From positions 16,028 through 80,027 of the forward strand of contig CACIKV010000006.1 in NCBI GenBank assembly GCA_902587325.1: a stretch of DNA of 64,000 nt. The letters are read 5' to 3'. A program made the translations under genes and the position numbers. The stretch is from an uncultured Bacteroidota bacterium (GTDB lineage: Bacteria > Bacteroidota > Bacteroidia > Flavobacteriales > Flavobacteriaceae). Of this stretch, positions 1 to 9,241 are shown in pieces. Below the pieces are notes generated by a model. The model was not told where the DNA came from and did no database searches. It saw nothing but the letters and a program-made list of their open reading frames with translations. Every line of letters starts with the position of its first letter. Positions within the stretch are counted from its first letter, which is position 1.

Positions 1-1113
1 AATAATTAAATCAGATAATATTAAGTTTCTCTGTAACTTAGTTGTTGAGCCAGTTAAAATTTTAACATTAATATTAATATCGCTTAAATAGTTAATAAAA
101 GATGAAAAATGTTGTTGTGCTAGAATTTCAGTTGGTGCAACTATGCATGATTGAAAATTATTTTCAACAGCTATTATAACTGACATAATAGCAACAATTG
201 TCTTTCCTGAACCAACATCACCTTGAAGAAGACGATTCATTTGTTTTTTACTAGAAAAATCTTCACGAATTTCCTTTAAGACCTTTTTTTGAGAATTTGT
301 TAAATCAAAGTTTAATTTACTATCGAAAAAGGTCTTGAATTTATTGCTGATTGAAGGAAAGTAATATCCAGGATTAATTCTTTTTCTATTTATTTTAACT
401 AGATTAAATCTTAGTTGATTGAAAAAAAACTCTTCAAATATTATTTTCTTCTTAGCTATTTCTAAATGATTAAAATCTATAGGAAAATGTATATTAATCA
501 ATGATTTTCTTGTAGAATAAAAATTATACTTTTCATTAATTTCTTTATTTAGATTTTCATTTAATTCATCTTCAACAAATGAAAAAATATTTTTAATAAT
601 TTTTATAAAAAAATTATTTGTTATTCCATGATTAATAAGTTTTTCTGTTGAATGGTAAACTGGTTTAATCTTTACAAAACCTTTTTTTACAATTGAATTC
701 ATTCTTTCAAATTCTGGATGAACCATATTTGGTTTATTGTTAAACCAAGATAATCTACCAAACAATACATACTCTTTATTAAGTTCAATTGATTTTTCTA
801 CCCAACTTAGACCTTTAAACCAGTTAATTGTCATGTAGTTATATCCATCATAAAGTTTTCCTTCAAGCCTATACTTATTTGAAAATTTCACCAGTTTTAA
901 ATCTTTAAATACTCCTTTAATTTGAACATGAATCATTTCATTTTTAATTTCAGAAATTTTAAAAAATTTAGATCTATCTATATATCTAAACGGAAAACTA
1001 TAAAGCATTTGTTGGCATGTATTTATTTTTAATTCATCTCTAATTAATTTAGATCTAATTTTACCTATTCCTTTAATAAACTCTAAAGAAGTATTTAATT
1101 TATTGGTGTTCAC
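1..1113 (-). CDS. recG: ATP-dependent DNA helicase RecG (N-terminal part, cut by window edge)
   Basis: RecG is a superfamily 2 helicase that remodels stalled replication forks and recombination intermediates. The first 371 residues are visible; the family is about 700 long, so the helicase C-terminal half lies outside the window. The protein opens with the usual RecG start (LEFIKGIGKIRSKLI), followed by the wedge/OB region at about residues 55-150. Helicase motif I (GDVGSGKT) is near residue 300 and the motif Ia region (APTEILAQQH) follows. The start is GTG at 1113: an in-frame TGA lies just two codons upstream and no ATG fits. It is divergent from the UvrD-type helicase across a 53-bp gap, so two repair helicases share a promoter region. 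The reading frame is open to base 1. Confidence 0.93.
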   Translation of the reverse strand, partial: MNTNKLNTSLEFIKGIGKIRSKLIRDELKINTCQQMLYSFPFRYIDRSKFFKISEIKNEMIHVQIKGVFKDLKLVKFSNKYRLEGKLYDGYNYMTINWFKGLSWVEKSIELNKEYVLFGRLSWFNNKPNMVHPEFERMNSIVKKGFVKIKPVYHSTEKLINHGITNNFFIKIIKNIFSFVEDELNENLNKEINEKYNFYSTRKSLINIHFPIDFNHLEIAKKKIIFEEFFFNQLRFNLVKINRKRINPGYYFPSISNKFKTFFDSKLNFDLTNSQKKVLKEIREDFSSKKQMNRLLQGDVGSGKTIVAIMSVIIAVENNFQSCIVAPTEILAQQHFSSFINYLSDININVKILTGSTTKLQRNLILSDLII

Positions 1114-1166
1114 TTCTCAAATTTAATTTATTAACTTTAAATTTTAATAACAGTTAAAATATTAAA

Positions 1167-3407
1167 TTGACTGAATATCTTCAAAAACTTAACAAGCAAC
1201 AAAAACTTCCTGTAATTCATAAAAATGGCCCATTGATTGTTATTGCTGGCGCTGGATCAGGAAAAACAAGAGTTCTGACCTATCGTATTGTTCATTTAAT
1301 TAATCAGAATATTGATCCGTTTAATATTTTAGCCTTGACATTTACTAATAAGGCAGCTGCTGAAATGAAAAAAAGAATTTCAGAAAGTGTAGGAGACTCA
1401 CAAGCAAGAAATATATGGATGGGTACATTCCATTCCGTTTTTGCTAGAATTTTAAGATCTGAAGCACCTTTATTAGGCTATCCAACAAATTTTACAATAT
1501 ATGATACATATGATTCTGAAAGATTAGTTTCAAATATTATTAAAGAACTTAACTTAAATAAAGATCATTACAAAACAAAGCAAATAAGAAATAGAATTTC
1601 TTCATTAAAAAATAATTTTATAACAGTTGAAAACTATTTTAATAATCCTGAGATGATTGAAGTTGATAAAATGTCTAAAAGATCAGAATTTGGAAATATT
1701 TATAAAAGATATGTTGAAAGATGCTTTAGATCCTCTGTTATGGATTTTGACGATCTATTACTTAAAACAAACGAATTGCTAAATAAATTTCCTGAAGTTC
1801 TATCTAAATATCAAGACAAGTTTAGGTATATATTAGTTGATGAATATCAGGACACTAATTATTCACAGTATCTAATTATAAAAGCTCTTTCTGATCGACA
1901 TCAAAATCTTTGTGTTGTTGGAGATGATTCACAGAGTATATATAGTTTTAGAGGAGCTAACATTGATAATATTTTAAATTTCAAAAAATACTATCCAGAT
2001 TGTAAAATTTACAAACTTGAGCAAAACTACAGGTCATCTAATAACATAGTTCAATGTGCAAACTCATTAATCCAAAATAACCAGTTTAAGTTGGATAAAA
2101 CTATATGGACTCAAAATAATGATGGAGAAAAAATAATCATAAATAAATCATTATCAGATTCCGATGAGGGCAGATACGTTGCCTCAAATATATTTGAGAG
2201 AAAGAATAATGAATTACTAAATAATTCATCATTTGCAGTTTTATACAGGACTAATGCTCAATCAAGGGCTGTAGAGGATGCCCTGAGAAAAATTAATATT
2301 GAATATCAGGTTTTTGGCGGATTATCTTTTTACCAGAGAAAAGAGATAAAAGATGTTTTAGCTTATTTAAGATTAATTGAAAATCTTAATGATGAAGAGA
2401 GTTTGAGGAGAATCATAAATTTTCCGCCGAGGGGAATTGGACAAACTACTTTAGATAAGTTAACATTAATTTCTGAAAAACAAAATATCTCACTTTTTGA
2501 TTCTATATCAAATCTTAATGATCCATTAGTAAAAATCAACAAAGGAACAATAGAGAAATTAGATAATTTCATGAACCAAATTCTTTCTTTTAAAGTTTTT
2601 TCTCAAAATAACAATGCATACGAAACAGTATCACATATAATTAATAAAATACAAATTGTAAATTTTTATAAAAATGAAGGATCATTGGAGTCTTTTAATA
2701 GAATTGAAAATATAGAAGAGTTGGTTAATGGCATTAATGATTTTATAGAAGGTCAAGAAGAACTCTTTGAATCAGATAAGTCACTTTCAAAATATTTAGA
2801 GGATGTTGCGCTATATTCAGAGACTGATAAAGAAGTTTCGAATGAAAGAGTTTCTTTAATGACAGTTCATATGGCAAAAGGATTGGAATTTCCAATTGTA
2901 TATGTTATCGGAATGGAAGAGAATTTATTTCCATCAGTAATGAGTATTAATTCTAGAGAAGAAGTAGAAGAGGAGAGGAGGCTATTTTATGTAGCAATGA
3001 CCAGAGCTGAAAAAAGTTTAACATTGAGTTATTGTAATCAAAGATTTAAATGGGGAAATCTAAATGAATGCGAACCAAGTAGATTTCTTTCTGAAATTGA
3101 CAATAAGTACACAAATAAAAATTCTTTACACAAACAACAACCTTCTCATATTGATAACACTTTATTAAGGTTAAGAAACTTTAAAAAAAGAAAGAATATA
3201 TCAAAGCTTAAATCTTTTAAATCATCTTCTCAGAATATTAAAATTAACATTAAAATTAATGATGTAGTTTTTCATGAAAGATTTGGTAGAGGCCAAGTCA
3301 AGGAAATTGAAGAAGATGGCGAAAATTCAAGGGCAACAATTAATTTTAATAATTCGGGAGAAAAAAAAGTTCTTCTAAAATTTGCAAAATTAAAGGTTAT
3401 TAAATAA
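1167..3407 (+). CDS. UvrD/PcrA-type ATP-dependent DNA helicase
   Basis: Superfamily 1A 3'-5' DNA helicase used in repair and replication. At 746 aa it has the usual length. Visible motifs are Walker A AGAGSGKT (residues 27-34), motif II DEYQDT (225-230), motif III GDDSQSIYSFRGA (about 252-264), the TVHMAKGLEF region and motif VI with VAMTRAE near the C-terminal third. The last 45 residues (FHERFGRGQVKEIE...) resemble the Tudor-like tail of PcrA/UvrD that binds RNA polymerase in other bacteria; that role is inferred here. The start is TTG at 1167, because no ATG lies between the upstream stop and the conserved LNKQQ motif. It is divergent from recG and convergent with the OmpA lipoprotein, with a shared terminator between. 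It is closer to PcrA/UvrD than to Rep or RecB because of the tail. Confidence 0.93.
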   Translation: MTEYLQKLNKQQKLPVIHKNGPLIVIAGAGSGKTRVLTYRIVHLINQNIDPFNILALTFTNKAAAEMKKRISESVGDSQARNIWMGTFHSVFARILRSEAPLLGYPTNFTIYDTYDSERLVSNIIKELNLNKDHYKTKQIRNRISSLKNNFITVENYFNNPEMIEVDKMSKRSEFGNIYKRYVERCFRSSVMDFDDLLLKTNELLNKFPEVLSKYQDKFRYILVDEYQDTNYSQYLIIKALSDRHQNLCVVGDDSQSIYSFRGANIDNILNFKKYYPDCKIYKLEQNYRSSNNIVQCANSLIQNNQFKLDKTIWTQNNDGEKIIINKSLSDSDEGRYVASNIFERKNNELLNNSSFAVLYRTNAQSRAVEDALRKINIEYQVFGGLSFYQRKEIKDVLAYLRLIENLNDEESLRRIINFPPRGIGQTTLDKLTLISEKQNISLFDSISNLNDPLVKINKGTIEKLDNFMNQILSFKVFSQNNNAYETVSHIINKIQIVNFYKNEGSLESFNRIENIEELVNGINDFIEGQEELFESDKSLSKYLEDVALYSETDKEVSNERVSLMTVHMAKGLEFPIVYVIGMEENLFPSVMSINSREEVEEERRLFYVAMTRAEKSLTLSYCNQRFKWGNLNECEPSRFLSEIDNKYTNKNSLHKQQPSHIDNTLLRLRNFKKRKNISKLKSFKSSSQNIKINIKINDVVFHERFGRGQVKEIEEDGENSRATINFNNSGEKKVLLKFAKLKVIK

Positions 3408-3434
3408 AAAAGGGAACACAAAATGTCCCCTTTT
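3408..3434. terminator. bidirectional Rho-independent terminator
   Basis: An 11-bp stem (AAAAGGGAACA against TGTCCCCTTTT, one mismatch) with a 5-nt loop. A-runs and T-runs flank both sides, so it can act on both strands. It sits between the convergent helicase gene and the OmpA-like lipoprotein gene. Confidence 0.75.
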
Positions 3435-3454
3435 CATATACTAATTGTTATTAA

Positions 3455-4312
3455 TTAGTTTGACGCTGCTTTCATCCCTTGTTCAATTAAATCATAAAAT
3501 TGATCAAGTTTTGGAAGAACAACAATTCTTGTTCTTCTATTCTTGGCTCTTCCATCAGATGTGTCATTATCCATGACAGGAATGTAAGAACTTCTACCAG
3601 CAGCAGTCATTCTCTCAGGCGGGACACCAAAATCATTTTGTAAAACTCTAACTACTGAAGTTGCTCTTTTAACACTTAAATCCCAGTTGTCAAGTAGAAT
3701 TTCATTTTGAATAGGGACATCATCAGTATGTCCTTCAACCATAAATTCAATCTCAGGTTTATCTAAAACTACCTGAGCAACTTTCCCAAGAACCTCTTTA
3801 GCTCTGTCGGAAACATAATAACTTCCGCTGTTAAACAATAGTTTATCAGAAATTGAAATAAATACTACACCCTTTTCAACATTAACTTCAATATCATTGT
3901 CATTAATATCTATAAATGCGCCTTTAAGGCTTGTTACTAAAGCCAGAGTTACTGAGTCTCGTCGAGTTACTGCATCCTGCATTGTTCTGATAACAAGATC
4001 TTTTTCTTGAAGACTTTCAAGTGATCTTTCTAAATTCTCAGCACCTTTCTGGGACAGGGTTGTCAAATTACCCATGTTATTAATTAAGTCTTGATTATTA
4101 GCTTTTAAAAAAACTACTTGATCCTGAAGAGCTTTCATGTTTGCCTCAGCAGTTGCTTTTTCATCAAGACATGTATTTAATTTAACTGTGGCTGAATTTA
4201 GTAGATTCAAGTTGTTTTGATTTGTCGCTTCAAGTTCAGCAAATTTCTTTTGAGAAACACATGAGGATAATAAAACAACAAAGGATAGAATATATAAAAC
4301 ACTTTTTTTCAT
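3455..4312 (-). CDS. OmpA/MotB-domain peptidoglycan-associated lipoprotein
   Basis: An outer-membrane lipoprotein that probably tethers the membrane to peptidoglycan. A lipoprotein signal ends at LSSC (Cys18). Residues 20-115 are a Gln/Asn/Leu-rich helical segment, likely a periplasmic coiled coil. Residues 145-270 form the OmpA C-terminal domain, with the binding motifs GHTDD (194-198), NWDLSVKRA (209-217) and NRRTRI (258-263). There is no beta-barrel, so this is a Pal- or MotB-like linker rather than a true OmpA porin. It is monocistronic: a 52-bp gap separates it from the upstream glycosyltransferase gene and it ends at the hairpin shared with the helicase gene. Confidence 0.88.
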   Translation of the reverse strand: MKKSVLYILSFVVLLSSCVSQKKFAELEATNQNNLNLLNSATVKLNTCLDEKATAEANMKALQDQVVFLKANNQDLINNMGNLTTLSQKGAENLERSLESLQEKDLVIRTMQDAVTRRDSVTLALVTSLKGAFIDINDNDIEVNVEKGVVFISISDKLLFNSGSYYVSDRAKEVLGKVAQVVLDKPEIEFMVEGHTDDVPIQNEILLDNWDLSVKRATSVVRVLQNDFGVPPERMTAAGRSSYIPVMDNDTSDGRAKNRRTRIVVLPKLDQFYDLIEQGMKAASN

Positions 4313-4364
4313 GATAAAATTTTAATAAGTATATGAAATTAAAAAAAATGAAATTAAAATTATA

Positions 4365-5363
4365 CTAAATTTCGGAAAAAAATTTTTTTCTTTTGAAGAA
4401 GAAATTATAAAAAATTGATTTACAATAATAAAATTTAAAATTTGAGTTTCTACTTGATCTTAATCTAAAAATATTGATCAAATTCATTATGATAAAAAAA
4501 TATGCTTTAATTATACCTTTAACTACTTTAAAATTTAAAGTGATTAAAGAGACTATTAGTATAATAAAATCTATAAAAAATCTTCCTGTTAAGGAAACAA
4601 ACATTAATTTTTTAGGTAAGTTTTTAATTAACATAACTAATGAATTTCTAAAATTCAAATAGTTTTTATTGACAGTATTATAATTAAGTGTCGCTCCTCC
4701 CAAATGATAAACATTTGCATTTCCAATAACAACAATTTTATTACTGTTATTATTATTTTTCAATCTCCAACATAAATCTATTTCCTCCATATGAGCAAAA
4801 AAGGAGGAATCAAAACCATTGACAGAGTTAAAGGAGGATTTTCTTATAACTAAACAACACCCACTGGCCCAAAAAATTTCTCTTGTAGTACTATATTTTG
4901 TAACATCTTCAATCTCTGTGAAAATTCTTCCTCTACAAAACGGATAACCAAATAAGTCAATAAATCCACCTGAAGCACCTGCATAATCAAAAATTTTTCT
5001 GTTTGTATAATTAATTATTCTAGGTTGTGCAGCTACTATTTCTGGGTTTTTTTTAAAAACTTCAATTATATTATTAACTGATTTTTTATCAATAAATGTT
5101 GCATCATTATTTAAACATATGAATAATTCAGCATTTATCTTATTTAAAGATTTATTGTATCCTCCAGCGTATCCGAAATTTTTTTCATTTATAATTACTT
5201 TAATGTTTGGATATTCATTAATTATATAATTTACAGAATCGTCATCAGAACCATTATCAACAACATAAAAATCTAATCCTAAACAATTTTTAATTAGTTG
5301 TGGAATAAATATTTTTAATAAGTTTAAACCATTATAATTTAAAACAACAATTGCAACTTTCAT
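4365..5363 (-). CDS. glycosyltransferase family 2
   Basis: A GT2-type (GT-A fold) enzyme that transfers a sugar from a nucleotide donor to a cell-surface glycan or lipid carrier. The acceptor cannot be told from sequence. The N-terminus VAIVVLNYNG is typical of the family. The donor/metal-binding segment is CLNNDATF (residues 83-90) and the acceptor-side motif is HMEEIDLCWR (191-200), as in rhamnosyltransferase-like members. Residues about 250-300 hold hydrophobic stretches that may anchor it to the inner membrane, and the tail is very Lys/Phe-rich. The ATG overlaps the TGA of the nuclease-fold gene upstream (ATGA), so the two are translationally coupled. Confidence 0.88.
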   Translation of the reverse strand: MKVAIVVLNYNGLNLLKIFIPQLIKNCLGLDFYVVDNGSDDDSVNYIINEYPNIKVIINEKNFGYAGGYNKSLNKINAELFICLNNDATFIDKKSVNNIIEVFKKNPEIVAAQPRIINYTNRKIFDYAGASGGFIDLFGYPFCRGRIFTEIEDVTKYSTTREIFWASGCCLVIRKSSFNSVNGFDSSFFAHMEEIDLCWRLKNNNNSNKIVVIGNANVYHLGGATLNYNTVNKNYLNFRNSLVMLIKNLPKKLMFVSLTGRFFIDFIILIVSLITLNFKVVKGIIKAYFFIIMNLINIFRLRSSRNSNFKFYYCKSIFYNFFFKRKKFFSEI

Positions 5364-5803
5364 AAATTAGTGTAATTTGGTAAAGAATTTATTTTTTCAA
5401 TTTTATCATTGGATTTCTTTAAAAATAAATGATTAATTCCATTTGTCAGCATTAAAAAATTGGATTTTAAATATTGATTGTAGATAAGTATTTGATCAAT
5501 TGCTTTTTCATTTAATTTAACATCAAAAGACTTGCATTCAATAAGTATTGAACACTTCCCGACTGAATTATAAACAACAATATCAAATCTTTTTTTAAGT
5601 TTATTTATAATAAATTCTTTTTCTAAGTTGATATGCGACTCCGGAACACTTAATTCATTTATTAAAAAATTAACAGTATTTTGTCTTACCCATTCTTCCT
5701 TTTTTAGCTCAATATATTTTTTTCTAATAACATCGAATACATATAGTTTGTTATCTTTATTTTTGAACTTTAAATTATAATTTTCAAAATTTAATTTTTT
5801 CAT
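5360..5803 (-). CDS. stand-alone HsdR N-terminal-like PD-(D/E)XK domain protein
   Basis: A 147-aa protein resembling the type I restriction enzyme R subunit N-terminal domain family (HSDR_N_2). The PD-(D/E)XK core is intact: Asp74 in RFDIVV, then Glu89-Cys-Lys91 in LIECK after a beta-strand, and QILIYNQY (from Gln104) as the usual QxxxY helix. No helicase, methylase or specificity subunit is near, so this is not a restriction system. The likely start is ATG at 5803; an upstream in-frame start at 5857 would extend into holA. The start codon overlaps that of divergent holA in CATG. Its stop overlaps the glycosyltransferase start by 4 bp. From memory this neighbour of holA recurs in flavobacteria. 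Nuclease activity and target are unproven. Confidence 0.75.
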   Translation of the reverse strand: MKKLNFENYNLKFKNKDNKLYVFDVIRKKYIELKKEEWVRQNTVNFLINELSVPESHINLEKEFIINKLKKRFDIVVYNSVGKCSILIECKSFDVKLNEKAIDQILIYNQYLKSNFLMLTNGINHLFLKKSNDKIEKINSLPNYTNL

Positions 5804-6818
5804 GATTACAATTTCAAATGTAGAACATTTTAAAGAAGAGATTAAATCAATAACCAATAATATAAATCATAATTTATATTTAATAAATTCTGAACAATTA
5901 TATTTTATTTCTGCATTTATCAAAATTTTTAAAGAAAAATTGCCAGATGAACTAAAAACATTCAACGAATATATTTTGTATGGTGATGAGATAAACTTTA
6001 ATGAATTATTATTAAAAGCAAATAATTATCCAATGATGGGGGATAGACAGCTTTTTTTAGTTCGAGATTCAAATAATTTAATCAAAGAAATTGATAAATA
6101 TTTTAATAAACTAAAATCAATTCCTAAAACATCACTAATTGTTTTGTTTATAAATGATCCAAATATCTCAAAAAAAACAAAGATTGTAAACTACTTTAAA
6201 GAAAGTGGAAGATTAATTAATTTTAAAAAAATATATGATAATCAACTTCACAACTGGGTAATATACATATCAAGTAGATATAATTTTAAGTTGGACTACA
6301 AGACATCTCAGTTGATAATTGAACTTACAGGAAATAATTTAAGTAAAATTAATAATGAATTTGAAAAACTAAGTCTAAACAAAAAGGATAGTTTAGGAAT
6401 CAACGAAGAATTAATTTTAAATCATTTCGGAATAAATAATGAGTACAATTTATTTGAATTGCAAAATCAATATGGAAAAAGGGACCTTATGAAAGTTTTA
6501 AAAATATCAGATCATTTTTCTAAAAATCCAAAGAAATACCCTGTTCAAGTCGTTCTCATGAATATCTATAATTATTACCTGAAAATTTTTCAAATTCAAT
6601 CTCTCAAAAAATTAAATGATTCTGAAGTTTCAAAGCAGGTAGGAATAAATCCATTTTTTTTAAACGAATTTAAAAATGCCAGTATGAATATTAGTATGAA
6701 AGAAACTGTTAAAACTTTAAACACTATTAAAAACTATGATTTAAAATCTAAAGGAATAAATACATTAGTTCAAGACGAAAAAATATTGAAACAGCTTGCT
6801 CTCGAAATACTAGGATAG
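5802..6818 (+). CDS. holA: DNA polymerase III subunit delta
   Basis: The delta subunit of the clamp loader, which opens the beta clamp for loading onto primed DNA. At 338 aa it matches the family. The recognisable segments are the N-terminal LYLINSEQLYFI region (a degenerate P-loop area, as in all delta subunits), the ANNYPMMGDRQLFLVRD block near residues 75-95, the LIVLFINDPN strand, and the helical C-terminal collar domain with KYPVQVVLMNIYNYY. The start ATG at 5802 is interlocked with the opposite-strand ATG of the nuclease-fold gene (shared CATG). The end overlaps the convergent E1 dehydrogenase gene by 9 bp. A candidate TATTTTTG promoter box at 5758-5765 lies inside the neighbouring gene. 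Confidence 0.9.
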   Translation: MITISNVEHFKEEIKSITNNINHNLYLINSEQLYFISAFIKIFKEKLPDELKTFNEYILYGDEINFNELLLKANNYPMMGDRQLFLVRDSNNLIKEIDKYFNKLKSIPKTSLIVLFINDPNISKKTKIVNYFKESGRLINFKKIYDNQLHNWVIYISSRYNFKLDYKTSQLIIELTGNNLSKINNEFEKLSLNKKDSLGINEELILNHFGINNEYNLFELQNQYGKRDLMKVLKISDHFSKNPKKYPVQVVLMNIYNYYLKIFQIQSLKKLNDSEVSKQVGINPFFLNEFKNASMNISMKETVKTLNTIKNYDLKSKGINTLVQDEKILKQLALEILG

Positions 6819-9206
6819 TTTTAAATTGTATTTAGCGGGATTATATTCTTGCATTATTTTGTATACTATTTCAAAAACATCATCTATTGAAGGCTTTGAA
6901 TAATAATCACCATCGGTTCCATATGGCGGTCTATGTTCTTTCCCAGTTAATGTTATAGGTTTAGAATCTAAAAAGTTATATCCATTATTAAGATCAAGAA
7001 TTTTATGTAAAATATATGAGCTGGCACCTCCTGGTAAATCTTCATCTACAATCAAAAGTTTATTAGTTAATTTTAAACTTTGAATAATATCATTATCAAT
7101 ATCAAATGGTGTAATTGATTGGATATCAATTAAATCTACACTAATATCATGCTTTTCAAGTATATCACATGCTTTATCAACAATTCTTAAAGTTGACCCA
7201 TATGAAACTATCGTGATGTCTGTTCCTTTTCGGATAAAATCAACTTTTCCAATTTTTAAACAAAAATCACCATAATTTGTAGGTTCTTTTTCTTTTAGTC
7301 TATATGAATTTAAAGGTTCAATTACTATTGCTGGTTCAAATGACTTTAAAAGAGAGTTATACATACCAGCAGCCTGAACCATATTTCTTGGAACTAAAAT
7401 CCTAATACCCCTTAATGAATTGACAAGCATACCAATTGGAGATCCAGAATGCCATATTCCTTCAAGTCTATGACCTCTAGTTCTAACTATTAAAGGAGAA
7501 ATTTGTTTTCCAACTGATCTGTAAGACATCGTAGCTAAATCATCACTTAATGTTTGAAGAGCAAAAATCAAATAATCTAAGTACTGAATTTCTGCAATTG
7601 GTCTAAATCCTCTCAGAGCTAATCCGATTCCTTCACCCACAATAGATGCTTCTCTAATTCCTCTATCATCAACACGCAAACTTCCATATTTGTTTTGTAA
7701 ACCTTCCAAAGCTTGGTTGACACCACCAATTTTACCTGAATCTTCTCCAAAAATTATAAGATTTTTATTTATGCTAAGAAGTTTATCAAAATTATTTTTT
7801 AAAATAATTCTACCATCTATAAGGTGTGAGTTTTTATCATATAAAGGTTTTACTTCAGAAATATTTTTTAACGAATGGTTATGTTCATTATATAAAAAAG
7901 AGCTGTATAATGGTTGTGTTGTTTTTTTATATTTTTCAATCCAATTTATAATTTCATCTCTTTTGAATAAATCATTTATTCGTAAACATTTTCTTGAATA
8001 AGATAAAATATCTTTTCGTGTAGGTTCTTTTATCCTTAGAAGCTGATTATATAAATTAATTAATGAATTATTTTTAGTTTTATCAATGGTGCTTTTAATA
8101 ACATCTAAAAGTGATAATCTTTCTTTTTTAATTACATCTTGAAAAGAGGTCCAAGCTTCAATTTTTTGTTTATTTACAAATTCCAAACTTTCCTTTTCTA
8201 ATAATTTTAGCTCATCTTCAGAAGCTATTCCATTCTCAATAATCCAATTCCTCATCATTAAATTACAATCATATTTTTTTTCCCAATCAAGTCTTTCTTT
8301 GTTCTTATATCTTTCATGAGAACCCGAGGTTGAATGTCCAATAGGTTGTGTTAACTCTTTAACATGTATGATCACTGGGATATGCTTACTTCTGCATATA
8401 TTACTTGCATGTTCATAAGTGGAGATAAGTTTCGGATAGTCCCAGCCATTAACCTTGATAATTTCAAAACCTTTATTTTTTGAATCTGTTTCAAAACCCT
8501 TTAATACTTCTGAAATACTTGATTTTGTTGTTTGGTATGAATTGTCAACAGATATACCAAATTCATCATCCCATATATTAATAATCATTGGAACTTGATG
8601 AACTCCTGCTGCATTAACTACTTCAAAAAATAAACCTTCACTAGTACTTGCGTTTCCAATTGTTCCCCATGCAATTTCGTTTCCATTAATTGAATGTTTT
8701 TCAGAATTAAATTTTCCTGATCTGTAAAGTTTAGAGGCCATGGCTAGACCCAGCAATCTGGGCATTTGACCACTTGTACAAGATATATCTGAAGATGAAT
8801 TAAATTCTTTAGTTAAATCTTTAAAAGAACCATCCTCATTTAAAAAGGGAGTACTAAAATGTGAACCCATTTGTCTGCCACCTGACATCGGCTCTTCGTT
8901 GATATCAGTATTTGCATATAATGCTGAAAATATTTGTTTAATATTTAATTTCTCGATTGCAAGCATGAAAGTTTGATCACGATAATATCCAGATCTAAAA
9001 TCACCTTTTTCAAAGACTTTAGACATAGCAATTTGAGGTAACTCTTTACCATCACCAAAAATTCCAAATTTTGCTTTTCCATTTAAAACTTCTTTTCTTC
9101 CTAATAAACTAGCTTGACGACTTATGGTAATAATCCTGTAATCATTCAGGACTTCTTTTTTGAAGGTCTCGTAAGTAATGGCTCTAGTGAGAAACTTTTC
9201 ACTCAT
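6810..9206 (-). CDS. fused alpha/beta E1 component of a 2-oxoacid (probably branched-chain or pyruvate) dehydrogenase
   Basis: A thiamine-diphosphate-dependent decarboxylase that feeds acyl groups to a lipoyl E2 subunit. The 798-aa chain joins an E1-alpha-like half (residues about 1-345) to an E1-beta/transketolase-like half (about 455-798) through a charged linker. In the alpha half, GTIGNASTSEGLFFE and NIWDDEFGIS lie in the TPP-pyrophosphate-binding region; the canonical GDG triplet is replaced, as I recall for Bacteroidota fused E1s. In the beta half, GEDSGKIGGVNQALEGL and the transketolase C-terminal domain (VDEDLPGGASSYI) are clear. No E2 or E3 gene is nearby, so substrate specificity is uncertain. 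The single gene end overlaps holA by 9 bp. Confidence 0.85.
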   Translation of the reverse strand: MSEKFLTRAITYETFKKEVLNDYRIITISRQASLLGRKEVLNGKAKFGIFGDGKELPQIAMSKVFEKGDFRSGYYRDQTFMLAIEKLNIKQIFSALYANTDINEEPMSGGRQMGSHFSTPFLNEDGSFKDLTKEFNSSSDISCTSGQMPRLLGLAMASKLYRSGKFNSEKHSINGNEIAWGTIGNASTSEGLFFEVVNAAGVHQVPMIINIWDDEFGISVDNSYQTTKSSISEVLKGFETDSKNKGFEIIKVNGWDYPKLISTYEHASNICRSKHIPVIIHVKELTQPIGHSTSGSHERYKNKERLDWEKKYDCNLMMRNWIIENGIASEDELKLLEKESLEFVNKQKIEAWTSFQDVIKKERLSLLDVIKSTIDKTKNNSLINLYNQLLRIKEPTRKDILSYSRKCLRINDLFKRDEIINWIEKYKKTTQPLYSSFLYNEHNHSLKNISEVKPLYDKNSHLIDGRIILKNNFDKLLSINKNLIIFGEDSGKIGGVNQALEGLQNKYGSLRVDDRGIREASIVGEGIGLALRGFRPIAEIQYLDYLIFALQTLSDDLATMSYRSVGKQISPLIVRTRGHRLEGIWHSGSPIGMLVNSLRGIRILVPRNMVQAAGMYNSLLKSFEPAIVIEPLNSYRLKEKEPTNYGDFCLKIGKVDFIRKGTDITIVSYGSTLRIVDKACDILEKHDISVDLIDIQSITPFDIDNDIIQSLKLTNKLLIVDEDLPGGASSYILHKILDLNNGYNFLDSKPITLTGKEHRPPYGTDGDYYSKPSIDDVFEIVYKIMQEYNPAKYNLKLS

Positions 9207-9241
9207 TGAGGTGCGAATTTACAAATTAATTTTTCAATTTA

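Noticed and set aside
4333..4359. Tandem ATGAAATTAAAA copies upstream of the OmpA-like lipoprotein gene
   Set aside because: Two copies 15 bp apart in very AT-rich DNA; low complexity makes chance likely, and no promoter logic fits clearly.
5360..5857. A type I restriction-modification or defence system
   Set aside because: Only an HsdR N-terminal-like domain is present. There is no helicase, methylase or specificity gene nearby, and neighbours are housekeeping genes.
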